A stretch of DNA of 64,000 nt, taken from positions 3,782,564 through 3,846,563 of the forward strand of contig CM060175.1 of the NCBI GenBank assembly GCA_030549775.1. Reading direction: 5' to 3'. Below the pieces are notes generated by a model. That model ran no database searches, was not told the DNA's origin, and saw only the letters and a list, made by a program, of their open reading frames with translations. Shown here one piece after another: positions 34,101-47,900 of the stretch (position 1 is the first letter of the stretch; the number at the start of each line of letters is the position of its first letter). The stretch is from Tamarix chinensis. Taxonomy: Eukaryota; Streptophyta; Magnoliopsida; Caryophyllales; Tamaricaceae. A program made the translations under genes and the position numbers.

Positions 34101-37100
34101 TTGAGGATAGACTGTGAGGGTTGGACAGTGGACTCAGGAGTTATGCAATTTAGTTTTAGGACTAATTTGGTTTATTCTGGTGGTGGGTGGTCGAGTGCGG
34201 TACTGGTGGGTTGATGATGATAACTGTGTTGTCTGTTATTGTTTGCTATTTGGTGGTGATTCATTTTGGCACTATTGATGTGGTGGTTTTTGGAATATTG
34301 GTCTGCTGGTGGGGTTCGGCTTTAGGTGAGGTTCGTTCATTGATGGGTTGTTATGTGGTGGTGGTGTTTTGATTCACTGTTTCCGTGAATTCAGGTGATG
34401 GTGCAGTAGATGTGGTTATGTATGAAAGCTGGGATTTAAGACTCTGCAACTGATTTTGGCGAATGTTTTTGTGGGCATGGAGATCAAATTTGGGCTTTAT
34501 TGCTAAAAATGTTTTAGGGTTGGCAATTAAAGTTGGAGTCTAGAAAAGAAGATGGGATTTGAGAAAGGGAATGAGAAGAAAGAATCAGGGAAGAGGGAGA
34601 GGAGCAAATTTAATTATTTATTGAACCTGAAAGATGTAAGATGCTCTTGTAATTCATCATATTGATTTATGAAGTGGCAAACTATGTTTGCCTGTTCTTG
34701 TAATTGAGGTTCGGATGAAGCATGGAGCTAGCAAATTGAGTGAATTATTGAATCTGAAGGATATAAGATGTTCTTGTAATGCATTAAATTGATCTATGAA
34801 GCGGCAAACTATGTCTGTTCTGTCATGGTTGCTAGGCGACGACTGTTTTGTTGTTGATTGTCTAGCCTTTTCTCACACCTGACATGTGCAAGTATGTTGG
34901 TTCAGAATAACAGAAAAAAATGCCTTGACATTGTGCCCAAATCTCTCTCTTGTATGAAAATTGTAGGTATATTTTTTTCTGTAGCTGTTTATAATGCATC
35001 TAAGATAAAAAGGTGTATCAAGAATAGGAAACTTATTGTGTTTGAGCTGCTTGGTTTGCCAGTAGCTCTCTTCACCAAGTCTCATTATTGAGGATGCTGA
35101 CAGCGTTGAGTGAACTTTTCCTGTTGTGTAGCATTCAGCAACTTCACCCTTGCCTCTCTCTTTTTTGACCCCCTGGGGGGGGGGTTGCTGTGTATTCCAG
35201 TGCTGTAATCTCTTGCAGGACCCATGCTGATGTGGCATGCTTTGGAAATAGCAGAGTTTGATATTCCTGGAATATAAACAATGTACATCATTTGAACCAT
35301 ATAGTTGGTGATTCAATCTCTGCCCATTTGTTGAAAATGGATGCGAAATTTGTGTGATAAATTGAGTTTTTAGTTGTCATTCTTTGTTTTTTGTTGAATA
35401 TGACTCATAATTTAATATCAAATCTCCCAGGTTTGGCGCTTTACGTCGAAAGACTTTTTGTGGGGCTTTGGGCACTAGGCTTAGGGTGTGAACTATGATT
35501 CTCTCTGTGGATTTTAGGCTGCTCTGCCTCCCTTGTTACCTAAATAGAGCTTCCACTTAAAACACCCTCTTCTGCTCTCTATTATGCACTTAATTTTTAT
35601 AGCTTTACTTGCTCTATCAATATTGTGCCAACAGTTTGCCATAAGTTACGCTGAGATGAAGCATAACAAATTTCTTTTCTTTTGTTTTCTTTTTTGTTGG
35701 TGATAGTCAATACCACCAGTCACTAGGATGGCTTGTGGACGTGACACTTGGATCACGGTTTTGTGTCGAAAATTGAGAGACTGGTGGATTTGGGTGAGTT
35801 CTGTTCTTGAAGTTTTTTTTATAGACGATGACATCTTACCATAAGCTGGTCCCTTTTGTTTCACACCCTGTCCTTGGTACATGTGTTCTTGTTGCAGGTT
35901 GCTGAAGGAGAGGTTCCCATTGTTGCTTCTCATGGGTTGGTATTCAATTGATTTCATAGTTACTTGGTCTTGGTTATCTGCGAATAAAAAATTTCAATGG
36001 CTGATCTGTAGTGTGGAGATTGAAGCATACAAGCTGCTTGATCCAGGTTTTCGTGTCAAGATTTTGAAAGCACTATGCGACATTCGGGTTGAGGTGTGCT
36101 TTTAAGGTTATTAGTGTACATTTCTATCTTTGCTGTTTTGACTTCAAGTATTTTCTGATGCCTTGAATAGCACTTGAAAATAAATATTAAATCACTAATA
36201 CTTGCTGCAAAAAGAAAGAGAAATCCTTTGAACATCATGATCCTTACAAACATGTGAAAGAACCCTATAGGCTATAGGGGGTGAATAGGATTTAACAGAA
36301 TAGAAATGACAAATAACAAAATTTACACACAATGTAGTGGTTCAAGAGTAAATTACTCTCTATATCTACTACCCAAAGGTTCTTCCTTTTAAATTTTGAA
36401 TAAATGATGTGTTTTTATTGATGATCAATTTTCTCTTGGTTTATAAGTCTTACAATTTCAATGACCTTCTTAGAGAGGATTTATTACTTGACTTATTTAT
36501 CTTCTTTGTACTCTTAATAAGAATATCTCATTAGGCAAATATTCCCTAACCTTTTTATAATAAGTTTTGTAAGGTGGTTGTGATTACAATTGATTTTCCC
36601 TAAAAACTCAAGATATGAAAGTGTAAAACTTTAGATGAGATGTAATATAACTAGATGTAATCAAATATATTACAATTGTATAACAACTCTAGTTGAGAGA
36701 AGTAGGAATGAGCACTTTTCAATAAAAAGTTAAAATTTAAAAGTCGAGAGAGTTTGAATGAGCAATTGAATGATGTAAGAGTAGATGATTAATTGCATAG
36801 TAAATGTAGTTGAAATGTTATTTAATAAATGCCGAGGGAGTTTCTTTATATAGCTCACTCCCATCAGGTATTCATTGGACATGAAATGGCCAAAAAGCCG
36901 TATTGCCCAATGGATACTAAATCATCATTTAATACTTACCATTAAATTGGTATAGGCAAACCAGTTGGTTAATTGTACGATGGTCAAGTTTCAAACTAGT
37001 CGACTGAATATGTTCAAATCTGAGATGAGTAAGTTATTGTTACACAAACTAGTCAATTGGTCTCATGTTGTTCTTAGTCTTATGAATATATATAAATAGT

Positions 37101-40100
37101 GCCATGGTTTAGTAAATTGGTTGATGTGTCCTTTAGACCACTAGATTGGTTTAGCTAACCAGTCGATAAGTTTAAATAGAGAAAAATGGGTTTCGATAAG
37201 ATTGAAACAGTGGACTAGTTGGTCAAACTAGTCAATCGATTTTCAAGCTAGTCGATCGGTTTGGTAAAACCAGTCGATGAATTTAAACAAAGACAAATGG
37301 GTTTTTGGAGGAGCAAAACTTATGGGCTAGTTGGTCAAATTAGTCTATTGGTTTGGTAAAACCAATTCATAAGTTGTAATAGAGGCAAATGGGATTCTGT
37401 AAAAGCGAAACCTATGGACTAGTTGGTCAAATCAGTCATTCAATTTTGTGAAACTTGTCGATGAGTTTTAATATAGATGAATGGGTCTTTGCAGAAGCAA
37501 AATTCAAGGACTAGTTGATCAAATCAGTCGATCAGTTTGATAAAATCAGTTGATCGGTTTGCTGCACCGGCTAATCCATGTTAAGTTTTACTTGTTTTAA
37601 TGCCCTATGTTTAAACTAGGCTAGTCAATTGACTGGTTTTGACCGGAATCAAACAGGATTTAAAACACTTTGGAAGGATATAGAAATCTAGATCAATCAT
37701 GAATTCACATAAAGTGAATCCAAGTCAAGTGCTTAGAAAACTTTTTAAAAAGTTTTGATTAAAATATGAAATTGTTCAACTTGACTCTTTACATCAAAAC
37801 CTAAGACTTAGAAATATAATCGTTAAATCTTAAGTTTTGGTTATCTTCATATGATCATCTCTTATGCTTTAAAACTTGATTGCGCTTTTAAAATTTGAGT
37901 AAGTGTGATTTGGTCTCTTTGTTTGTCAATCATAGCTCATTCACACTTAAGCAAATACGTTACTTCTCTAAATTCATTTGTTATCATGAAATCAAGGACA
38001 AGGACATTATTCGACTTACGAGGTCAACAACATCCGTTCATATGGTAGCTATATATGCATGCTTGTTTCAACGGTAGTGTTGTTTAGGTCAAGCATATCC
38101 ATGACCAAGTATATTTGCTTGTAAAATCAGTTAGGTTTGCATGCTGGTCAAATCGCCTATTGTTAGTTGTCAACTATGATTGTTTCTATGTGATTCACCA
38201 AAATAGGGTGATTTGTTTCTTGTTTAAGGGAGCCTTTCAGCTCAATATCTTAAGTGGCGGAGCATGAGCCAATGATATTTTATTCTGCACTCAAGATGTG
38301 TTTGACAATCAGGATTAATGTGATGTCAAGTGCTTGTCAGTAGTTTGCCATCTGGATGTTTAGAAGGGCCACTTCAATTACAATTGTAGACGTAACCTGT
38401 AAAGCTTAAGTTGTGGGTTGTAGAGCTTGAAGGACAAATATTTGTTTATCTTTTCAGGATGGTAAGAATCATTGCGCATGAATCACTGTTTTTGAGGAGC
38501 GGGGAGTGGAGGTGGTGGCCGTCCCTTGTCATATTTGTTCGTAATTGACAAAATCAAAGGCTTACCAGCCGACGTATCTTTGTAAATATATTTAGTTAAA
38601 TGTCATTAAACAAATAAACATTAGGGTTGTGTCAATAAAGGAGGGGCTCTTAAGATATTGATATTAGGCTTTTCGGTCAAGATTATGAGGACCGCCACCA
38701 GATTCTTAGTTGCTCCATCAAGGCCAAAGAGTAGGCTGATTTATTGTGTTGACTAAGCCTTTTTGATTAACGTTTGCCAATTCCTGAAGTTGATACTGAA
38801 GATTTGATAGTTTTGCTGACAAAATGTGCAGCAAGAAGACATCAGGAGCTATATTGATAGCTCCATCAAGCATGGTGCTCAACTTTCGGTTTTCCGTAAA
38901 GAAAGAATTGGTGGTGATTCACAAGGGATTTCCTACTGGTAAAATAATGTAGTTTGTTATAATACAATATTTTTGTGCTTGCAACATTTCTGTTTACTAC
39001 AGTGTAGCTAGGCAGACATCAGTTGGTTTCTTCTGTAATGTTTGAACATAAGCATGACTGTATATCATGATTTTTCAACTTTTGACTCATTTTTTATAGG
39101 TATGAAGATGATCCCACTATTGGTCACAGGTTGTACAGGGAGATAAGAAAAGTTGAGGTGAAAGTAGTAAAGAGTGGGAAGACAAATGATTCACCGGTCC
39201 TTCCCAGCACAACTTATGAGTGGCAAGCAGTGGCCACCAATTTGGATGAGTTTCTAGATGTTTCTGTAAGTGTTCTATAAGCATGCTTGTGTTACATAAG
39301 TCTTCTCTCTCTGTTTGACGGCCTTTTATTATTGGACATGAATGTTTTACCTGTCTCAAGCGTCTACAAATTGATTCTTTTGTTGTTTCCATCAAGCTAT
39401 TGTTTATATGTTTTGAATTTTCAACATGTTGTGAGTCTTCACATCTGATGACCATTAGTTTTATTGATCTATCTTTTTGAGCATCCATGTTTCCAATCAT
39501 ATCATCTTTCGTCCTCTCCCACTTTTTTTCTCTTTTTATTGTTTCCGTATAAGACAGTTTTTAGGCAGCTTGCCAGACCACTTGAAAATTTTGGTATAAT
39601 GGTGCTGGTCTGAAATGTTGGATCCTTAAATGTTTTCATTGATGGCTTAGTGTTAAGGCCTTCTAATTAATAAGAATGATTGCATATGCGTTTGTCATTT
39701 GTCATTGTATGAATTTCTGTTCACACTTTCAGCTTTGTAGAGGACATTTTTCTCTGTACTATTGAAGATGGCATGAATTGTAGTGGGTATGGGCATCAGG
39801 ATGTATAGTTGGTGTTCCTTTCACAATGCTTTTCTGACTTAAATTTGACATCCCAAAATAGCAGTTCCTTGTTCAAATTAGAGTTTTTCCTGTTGAGCAG
39901 TATTTATTGATGTTACATGGACTGGATCTTGTATATACTTTTCAGTAAAAAATTGTTTTTATTACTCTGCTCTTATTGAGAAAGCACATGCAGTAAGGAG
40001 GAAATTCATGGGTTCTAAGATTGTTTTCTTGTCATGCAAAGCGTTTTTTTTTGGGGAGTTGATACATTTTTCTGTTGCTGCAATCTGGCAATAATATTGT

Positions 40101-41374
40101 TGTACTAAAATATGACATTTTTGGGGTTAGTATTGGAATATGACAAGTTAGATGAAGCATAGGTGAGCAAGTGGATTGTTCTTTTTTTTGGTATAGGGGA
40201 GGTCCAAAGTGTGGGGTATGGCAAGTGACCCCTTGTTATGCTGTATCTGAAACATGTCTGACATGGAAACGCGTATAGAAACATGATTTTCCATTTCCAA
40301 AATGTTTTGGGCAAAAAACATTATAACTTCAACCCAAAACAACAAACATAATGCTACCTATATTCCAATTTTGGTTTGACATTGCTCCACACCCAAAAAA
40401 ATAAAAAAACCAGCGATGTCTGAGTTCAACTTGGAGATGGAAATATTCTTTTGTTGCTCGGCAGTAATGTGAGTCAGAACAGGCTGATAGGATCTCCTTT
40501 TTTTTGCCCTGTCATCAGGCTAGTAGTTTGAGTCCATAAGCTTATTGGAATGTAGGCCCACATGCTTGTAGATATACGTCTTTTTGGAGGTCTTGTAGGA
40601 TCCAAGAGTGTTATTTAGTAATTGTTATCTTTTACCATCGACCTTAGTTTATTTTTTAGTGCTTAGTCTATTTAAATATATGTCATTATTTTTAGAGTTG
40701 AAAATTTTAGTATGTGGTTTCTAAGAAACCAACGGCTAAGGCTGTTTGGACGGAGAATTTTAGAAATGAAGGGATTTGGAAAATGATAGAATTTTTAAAG
40801 TGCTTCACTTTTAAAATTCTATGGTTATAAATCCATTGTTTGGATAAAGATTATGAATAAAAGATTTTTAAACTTCCTTGTTTGGATATTTTTATAAATG
40901 GAATTAGAATAGAGAATTTATAATACTACCTAGTTTTTTTCAAATTTATTGTATAATATAAAATTACCTATAGAAGTAATATAAAATTACCTATCTAGTT
41001 ACCGACAGGAATTTATATATGGATATTTTTACCTATAAAATTATGTAAAAATATTATAAACTCATTGTATGAATCTAATCAACCTGTTACCAAGGTTTGT
41101 AAAATCGTTGGTCACAAATAAAAGAAGTCGATGTTTCATATCAGCGGTGGCCAATGATTATTATGCTTGCGACAATTCTATCGATAAACTAATAAAAAAA
41201 AATAACAGTAACATAGAAAAAAATGCGTTAATATAATAATATTACTTAAGAACACTATATATATATAAATTAAAATTTTATCAAGCTTTTAATATAAACC
41301 TTCTTGGATATTTTCATACCACAGATAACACTATACATATATACATATACATATATACATATACGCACACACAT

Positions 41375-41407
<33 letters not shown>

Positions 41408-41890
41408 TACATATATATGCATATATATATAAGTATATTAAAAATAAATTAAAATTTTATCAAGCTTTTAATATGCTCATTCTTTCGTAAAAAATATTCA
41501 AAATCTTTCTCGGATTATTTTCAGACTATATATATATATAAGTATATTAAAAAAATAAATTTAAATTTTATCAAGTTTTTAACACACGCATTCTTTCGTA
41601 AAAAAGACTCTGAAACATTCTTGGATTATTTTCATACCACAGATAACACTATACATATAAATACACATACATACACACACACACGCGCGCGTGCACACAT
41701 ATACATAAATACATACATAGTATATATATTATATATATATATATATATAAAAGTATATTAAAACATAAATTAAAATTTTATCAAGCTTCTAATATACACA
41801 TTCTTTCGTAAAAAGTACCCTAAAACTTTCTCGGATTATTTTCATACTACAGATAACACTATACATATATATACACAAATGTGTATTCAT

Positions 41891-41937
<47 letters not shown>

Positions 41938-44900
41938 AGTATATTAAAAAATAAATTTAAATTTTATCAAGCTTCTAATACACACATTCTTTCGTAAAAA
42001 GGATTATTTGCTGATAAATTAAAATTTTCTCGTATTATTTTCATACTACATATAAAATTTAGTTGTAACATCTGTCGGATTTTTCTCACCATCTATTTGC
42101 TGCAACATCTGTGTGTCATTCTACACACACACAACCCATCTGTACTGGAAACATTCTATTTGTAATATATTCATCCAGCTACAATATGCATATCAAGAAT
42201 TCGTGAAATATGCATATCCAGCATATACTTTCAAACAGCCTTTAAGAACAAAATCTTCCATTCATTGCTTCATGACAGAGTTAACAAAGGTGTTAACTGT
42301 AATATTAACAACACTAGAATTAGTATGAAAGATAGAAATCAACTCAATATAGTCAAAATGGTCTTCAACAAGTTCATAACATTTTGAGACAAATACTAAG
42401 GATTATCATTTGTAGATACGAGTAAGAATAAAACCTTTCTTCCTCTCTGGCATAAGTTGTTTCAGCAGCTTAAACTTGCTTTCATTTTCAAGAAACCACT
42501 CACATGCCAATTCTTTATCATCATCATTTAATCCTTCGATATAATTTATTTCTTCAAAAATCTCTTCTACTTCAATCTTCTGGACACACTTTTGAAAGGA
42601 GAGAGCTACTGCTGCCATAGATTGTTCAAACGAGTCATTGAATTCCTTTCTTTTTGCATTTATCAAATAAATTCTCCATCCATTCCTAACACTCCTCAGT
42701 CCAATTAACCTAATCAAATACATATTTTCTACCTAAAGGCAATGTGACCTAACTCTCTAGATAAGTTACAACCTACAGAGCACCTAGTAGTTTCAAAACT
42801 TGAGCAATTGTATTCCCATGTTAGCATCATGATACCATCGACTTCAAAAAGAAAATTATGATCACACACAAAGCAAAAGTAATGAAAAAATGTAATTTAA
42901 TTTCAACAGTTGGAAAGTATATATAATTTACATACCTCAAAAAGGTATATACAGAAAAAAAAAGAAAAAAACCTCTTCAATCAAGTAGCACGTCTAGCTT
43001 GGTATTCTTCAAACATGTTCATTGCCAAAGTATCACGAAATGTAGTCCACTCATTAGTTACTCGTAAGTGTGTGATTTCTTCTTGGTTGCTCTCATTTAT
43101 CGTTGTGGGTTCTAGACTAGCAATCTCATGATCAACATCGTCCAAATTTTGGCACTCTTGATTTTCTAATATTGGGTCAATTGCTTGTTCTACCCGCACA
43201 AAATTATGCAACACACAAGCAGCATTGATAATTCTTATCTGCATCTTTATATCGAACCCAAAAGTATCATTCAAAATAGCCCATCTCTTTTTCACCACTC
43301 CAAATATTCTTTCAACACAATTCCTTGCTTTTGCATGGCGAAGGTTAAATAACTCTTTGAAGTTTTGTGGAGTATTTCCTTTACATTCATTAAGATGATA
43401 TCTAGTCCCTCGATAAGGAGCTAGAAAACCCGGTCCATTCGCATATCCCACATCCACAAGATAATATTTATCTACATGAAAAAAAGTATAATTTCTTATT
43501 CAATTGTAAGAATATAAATGTCGTACATATATAAAATAATAAGTTGTCAATAATTACCGGCTGGAACGTGCATCCGATTCCGTCTAGTTAAGACGTCACG
43601 CAAAACTCGAGAATCAGATGCAGAACCCTCCCATCCAGGTAAGACTTATACGAATTTCAAGTTAGGGTCACACACTCCTAATACATTGGTTGTAATAGTG
43701 CCCTTTCTATTTCGATATCTTGATTGGATGTTAATTGGTACATTAACCGGCACATGAGTCCCGTCAAGTGCTCCAATAGCATTCCATAGAATATATATAA
43801 AAGGAAACAATGATATAAGCATCATGAGAAGGGAGATTTATTTCTATAGGAAACTGGATATGAGTAATACCTCAAATCACTTCCATCTTTCCACATCAGG
43901 ATTGTTAAGGACATAGTCACGCCTCCTTATGTAACGACCGTTCACTTTCATAATTGCTAGCAATACTCTATGAAACTGTCGACTAATTGTTTCAATAGAC
44001 CGCTTTAGACACTTGTGCATTAACCTATACTTCAAGTTATGAGCAAGGATGTATAAGAACATTGCCACTGCGTCTGTGATGGACACATGCCTTGTTTGAA
44101 CCAACCCACCCTCCTCTTCCAAGACTTTGCACAAGTGCAAAAATGCTTGTCTACTCATCCGCAGTTGTTCAGTAGCATCAATATCAGTCCTGTACAAGCT
44201 ATAGATAAAACTTCTCCTTGTATTCTCACGCCCAGGTGATGGTTGCCTTATGATAACTCTGCAAGTAGTAAAGCTCTCAGTATAATAACGTTGGGCAGCA
44301 GAAATAATAGTCATCATAGCCAAAATAATCACTTCCTTTTCCTGATTCTTCTCCTCAACTCCACGTTTCCTTTGAATTATGTCCATATCTTCTAAGACAA
44401 ATTAAAAACATAGTGTTTCTCAGACAAAATTATATATATAATATAAAATGTAGTTAGATATTAAGTACCACCATATTTTTCTCACACTCTCCCCATTGTT
44501 CTTGACCTCTATATTTAAACCTCAAAAGCTACATTTCATGATCTTTTCTCAGTATTTACTTCCTCCTTCCCCTCCCCCTTACCATACCATACCAATTCTC
44601 TCTCTCTCTCTCTGCATTTTAGAGAACCTTGATTAACAGAGAAAGGTTCAGTGATTTAAGTGATTCATTTATATATACAAATGCTGGTTATAGGTGGAGC
44701 AATTAAGAATCACATAATCGTATATCCAAAAATCCAGCAGCAAGCATATATAACTTTAATCAGTCATACGAGCACGACTACACGGCCAATCATCAACCAA
44801 ATCAATATAGTGAGAAAATAGAAGCTAAGTATCGAAACTAAACTGAATATGTGAACACACCTTACATAATTAAGTGCTTTTAATATCAATTAAATGCACT

Positions 44901-47900
44901 TTTATTAACGATCGTCCAGCAAATATGGCTCATGTGCACTTCAATTGACTAGATACACACAATCAATAAATTGGCCAAACAGTGAAAGAGTTGATATCGA
45001 TCGAGTAGATGAAATTCATGGCAGTGGTTGGTTGGTTAGGGTTTTCTATATGCACACCCCTTCCTCTGCTCTGATTTGTTTGGTTCAAACACCCCTTAAA
45101 TCCTGCTGGTGGAGTCGCCATTGGCTTGGGTTTAAGGGGTGTTTGAACCAAACAAATCAGAGCAGAGGAAGGGGTGTGCATATAGAAAACCCTAACCAAC
45201 CAACCACTGCCAAACCCTAACCTGCATCATTTGTCGCTGTCGGATTTTCACCGATCGTTAGATCTCGCTACCACTACTATTTTTCCTTTGTCCTCTAGGT
45301 GCACATTGGTACTCGAGGGAATGTTCTTTCATCCTAAATGCTATTTACCCATTTAGTTATTAGGTTTTCTTTTATTTTGTAAAAAAAAAAGGTCAGATCT
45401 AGAAAAAGTTGGGTATTTTTTTATTGTTATTATCATTCCTATTGTCAAGATGGTAAAATATGAGGTTTTGATGTTGCAACTTAAGGTTGAGAAATTAGTT
45501 GTAGGCTTGACTTGATAGACTGAAGGCTACCATTATTGAGATCACTAAGTTTGTTCGTAATCTGGCAAATAGGTACTGGTTTGCTTCCTACCAGTTTTGC
45601 TCGGCTACAATTTAGGATTAGAATGCTCTAGCTCCAGTTCCAAATACTACACTTATTCATCAACCACAATTCCCTCCTAACTATGATGAATATAATGTTC
45701 TATCTAATTTTGATGGAGAGGAAGACTTGGATAAGCTTTTTGAATGGTTAAACATGGCTGAAAAAAAATCTTTACATCCATAAAAGTTCGGGATGAAGAA
45801 AATATTTCTATGACTGCTACTTGTTTCACTAGATATGCTAGTATGTAATGGAGCAACCTGAATTATTGGTGCAGGTTCCAAAGTCTTGTTCCAGTTGTTG
45901 ATTAGGGTCAACTACGACAATTAATGGTTGATAAATTCACATCTGTCAGCTAAGAGCAGGAATTGCACTTTTGGTTTTGCAAGTTGTGTATGGACAATCT
46001 GGATGTTGAGACCTACACTTGGGAATTTCAGAAGCTTGTTGTAAGATGTGCTTTTGAAGAAAATTTAACATAGCAGGTTGTCAAATACTTAGGAGGCCTT
46101 CGTGAGGATATTGGATTCGAGCTGAATGATTAAGCCTCCTCTTAGTTGACCATACTGCTTTAGTTAAAAATGAGGTGGACTAGCTGAGTCCTCCCATAAG
46201 CCTAATGGTTCTGAGTGTATGGGATGGTATATCTGCTACAAGCTCAGTCATATGCATCAATATTTGCCCTGTCTAACATGAAGAAGCTATTAATAAGATT
46301 GGGATGGTTTAATCCAAGTCTCTAAAGCATGGAGCACAAGGAGATAACAATCAGAGAATTGAGGATGATGTTGTGGATCCATACGAGTATGCCGATGATG
46401 AAGTCGACATGGATCATCATTGTGCTCTCTTGCTTTGAAGTTTGTGGTCGAACTTTTCTTAAGTGGGAGAGAATGATGCAATCTATATTCCACTCCATCA
46501 TTAGACTCATAGATTCAGTCCATTAGTTTATTGGAAAGCAGGCTCATGTACCCACAGATATACCTTTTTTAATAGGCCACGTAGGTCTAAGAGTATTATT
46601 TGGTAATTATTATCTTTACTAATTACTTTATTTTTTTGAGTGATTATTCTATAAATAGGTACATAATGGGAACCTATGTGCATTATTATTTTCAGAGTTG
46701 AATATTATTAGTGTATGGTTTGTGAGAAACCGAAGGTTAAGAGTAGCTTACATCATAGTAGAAGTATACAATTAAACATCGGTCCTGATATGCAATATTG
46801 GCTAATATTTATTGGCACGGAATTAATGATACGCAACTGTTTTAGAATTTCACGTATTTATTAGTGATATATCGGTTATCAACCGATATTTATCAATATT
46901 TACTAATATTTGTCAATATTTGCTGGGACAAAAAAATTTGTCGCAACAACTGGGACATTTAAAATATTGTTTGCTGCACCTGATACCACGACACAGCGAC
47001 CACAACGTCAGTTCTTGCTGGAGGATCTTGCTGCCACAGTGCCGCTTGTTGCTTGTTTGTTTATTCCCAGCTTTAGGTTTCTTCTACACTAGGCGTGCTG
47101 GTAATTTTCATCTTTGCTGGCTTCTTCTTGGTGCCTACTCACAGATACTCTCAAAAGCGGTGAGTGCTCCGCCACCTTCACTGTCACAGTCCCTCCCTTG
47201 TTGGAAGTTGGTGATAGTTTTGTGATAGAAATCTAGAATGAAGGAAGCAACAGCAATGAGGAGGATGAAGACAGAAGCATTAAGGGGGCAATTTTGAGCC
47301 TTTGGGCAGGGGAATCATATGAGGTTTCTTAAATTAGGATTCAGAGTATCGATGGAGCCCACAGACACTGCTATCTTTAATTTTTTTTATTTTATTTAAT
47401 TTGCTTTTCTGTGTCATTTATCTTTTAAATTCTCTAGTAGCAATATTGAGTTATGGTAGAACCATATTATTGGGTTAGTTCATGGACTAGAGTTTTATTT
47501 ATAGGAAAATTTACATAGTAAAGTAAAAACCTTAAATTTAACATACAGAGTAAGTTTTTCCCTGCATTTTCTATCATCCTCGTTATCCTCATTTCTGTGT
47601 CCCCATCCATGTGCAACCTAAGGGGTAGGTTAGGCTTGTACTGGTTTTGAGATAGTGTCTGCTGCTTGCAGGAGAAGCTTTTTGCGAGCAAAAATCGGAC
47701 AGAAGCATCCTTGGGGAAGAAGTTGAAGAATGATATGCTTCCAGAAATTGAGAAGGAACATAAGGTGAGTTATGCAAGCTTCTCTTTATGTTCACAGCTT
47801 TGCTTCCTGTGAATGTTACCAGGCTTCCTGCACTGCACAGATACTTCTGTATGTCTTTTATCTCTCTTCCCAGTAAACTGGATCATGGTTTTGTTGTGCA

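Larger units (their letters stand above)
31406..35706 (+). other. Intron 2, 4.3 kb, with repeat debris
   Basis: No host coding sequence. It contains a diverged direct duplication (32244-32390 and 32715-32865), a 144-codon minus-strand ORF (32450-32884), an LTR-like piece with TATA (about 33340-33790), and a 65-bp word repeated at 34626 and 34753. A G10 homopolymer lies at 35175-35184. Confidence 0.65.
39266..47671 (+). other. Intron 7, 8.4 kb, packed with mobile DNA
   Basis: It holds a diverged direct-repeat pair (40520-40740 and 46500-46740), a five-copy tandem array with microsatellites, a decayed PIF/Harbinger element, a (CT)n run (44600-44614), a perfect 81-bp inverted repeat and a gag relic. 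39266-40500 and 46750-47670 show no gene and no clear repeat. The gene remains in frame across the intron. Confidence 0.75.

Noticed and set aside
35175..35184. G10 run in intron 2 as a possible G-quadruplex regulator
   Set aside because: A single homopolymer without neighbouring G-runs; it is also a common sequencing-error site.
34858..36105. Several 70-147-aa ORFs within introns 2-4 of the host gene
   Set aside because: They overlap or run through true exons 3-5 in other frames or retain introns; the spliced frame gives conserved sequence.
44945..45220. Two ORFs of 91 and 78 aa sharing a long identical peptide on opposite strands
   Set aside because: The identity follows from the perfect inverted repeat, not from a gene pair.
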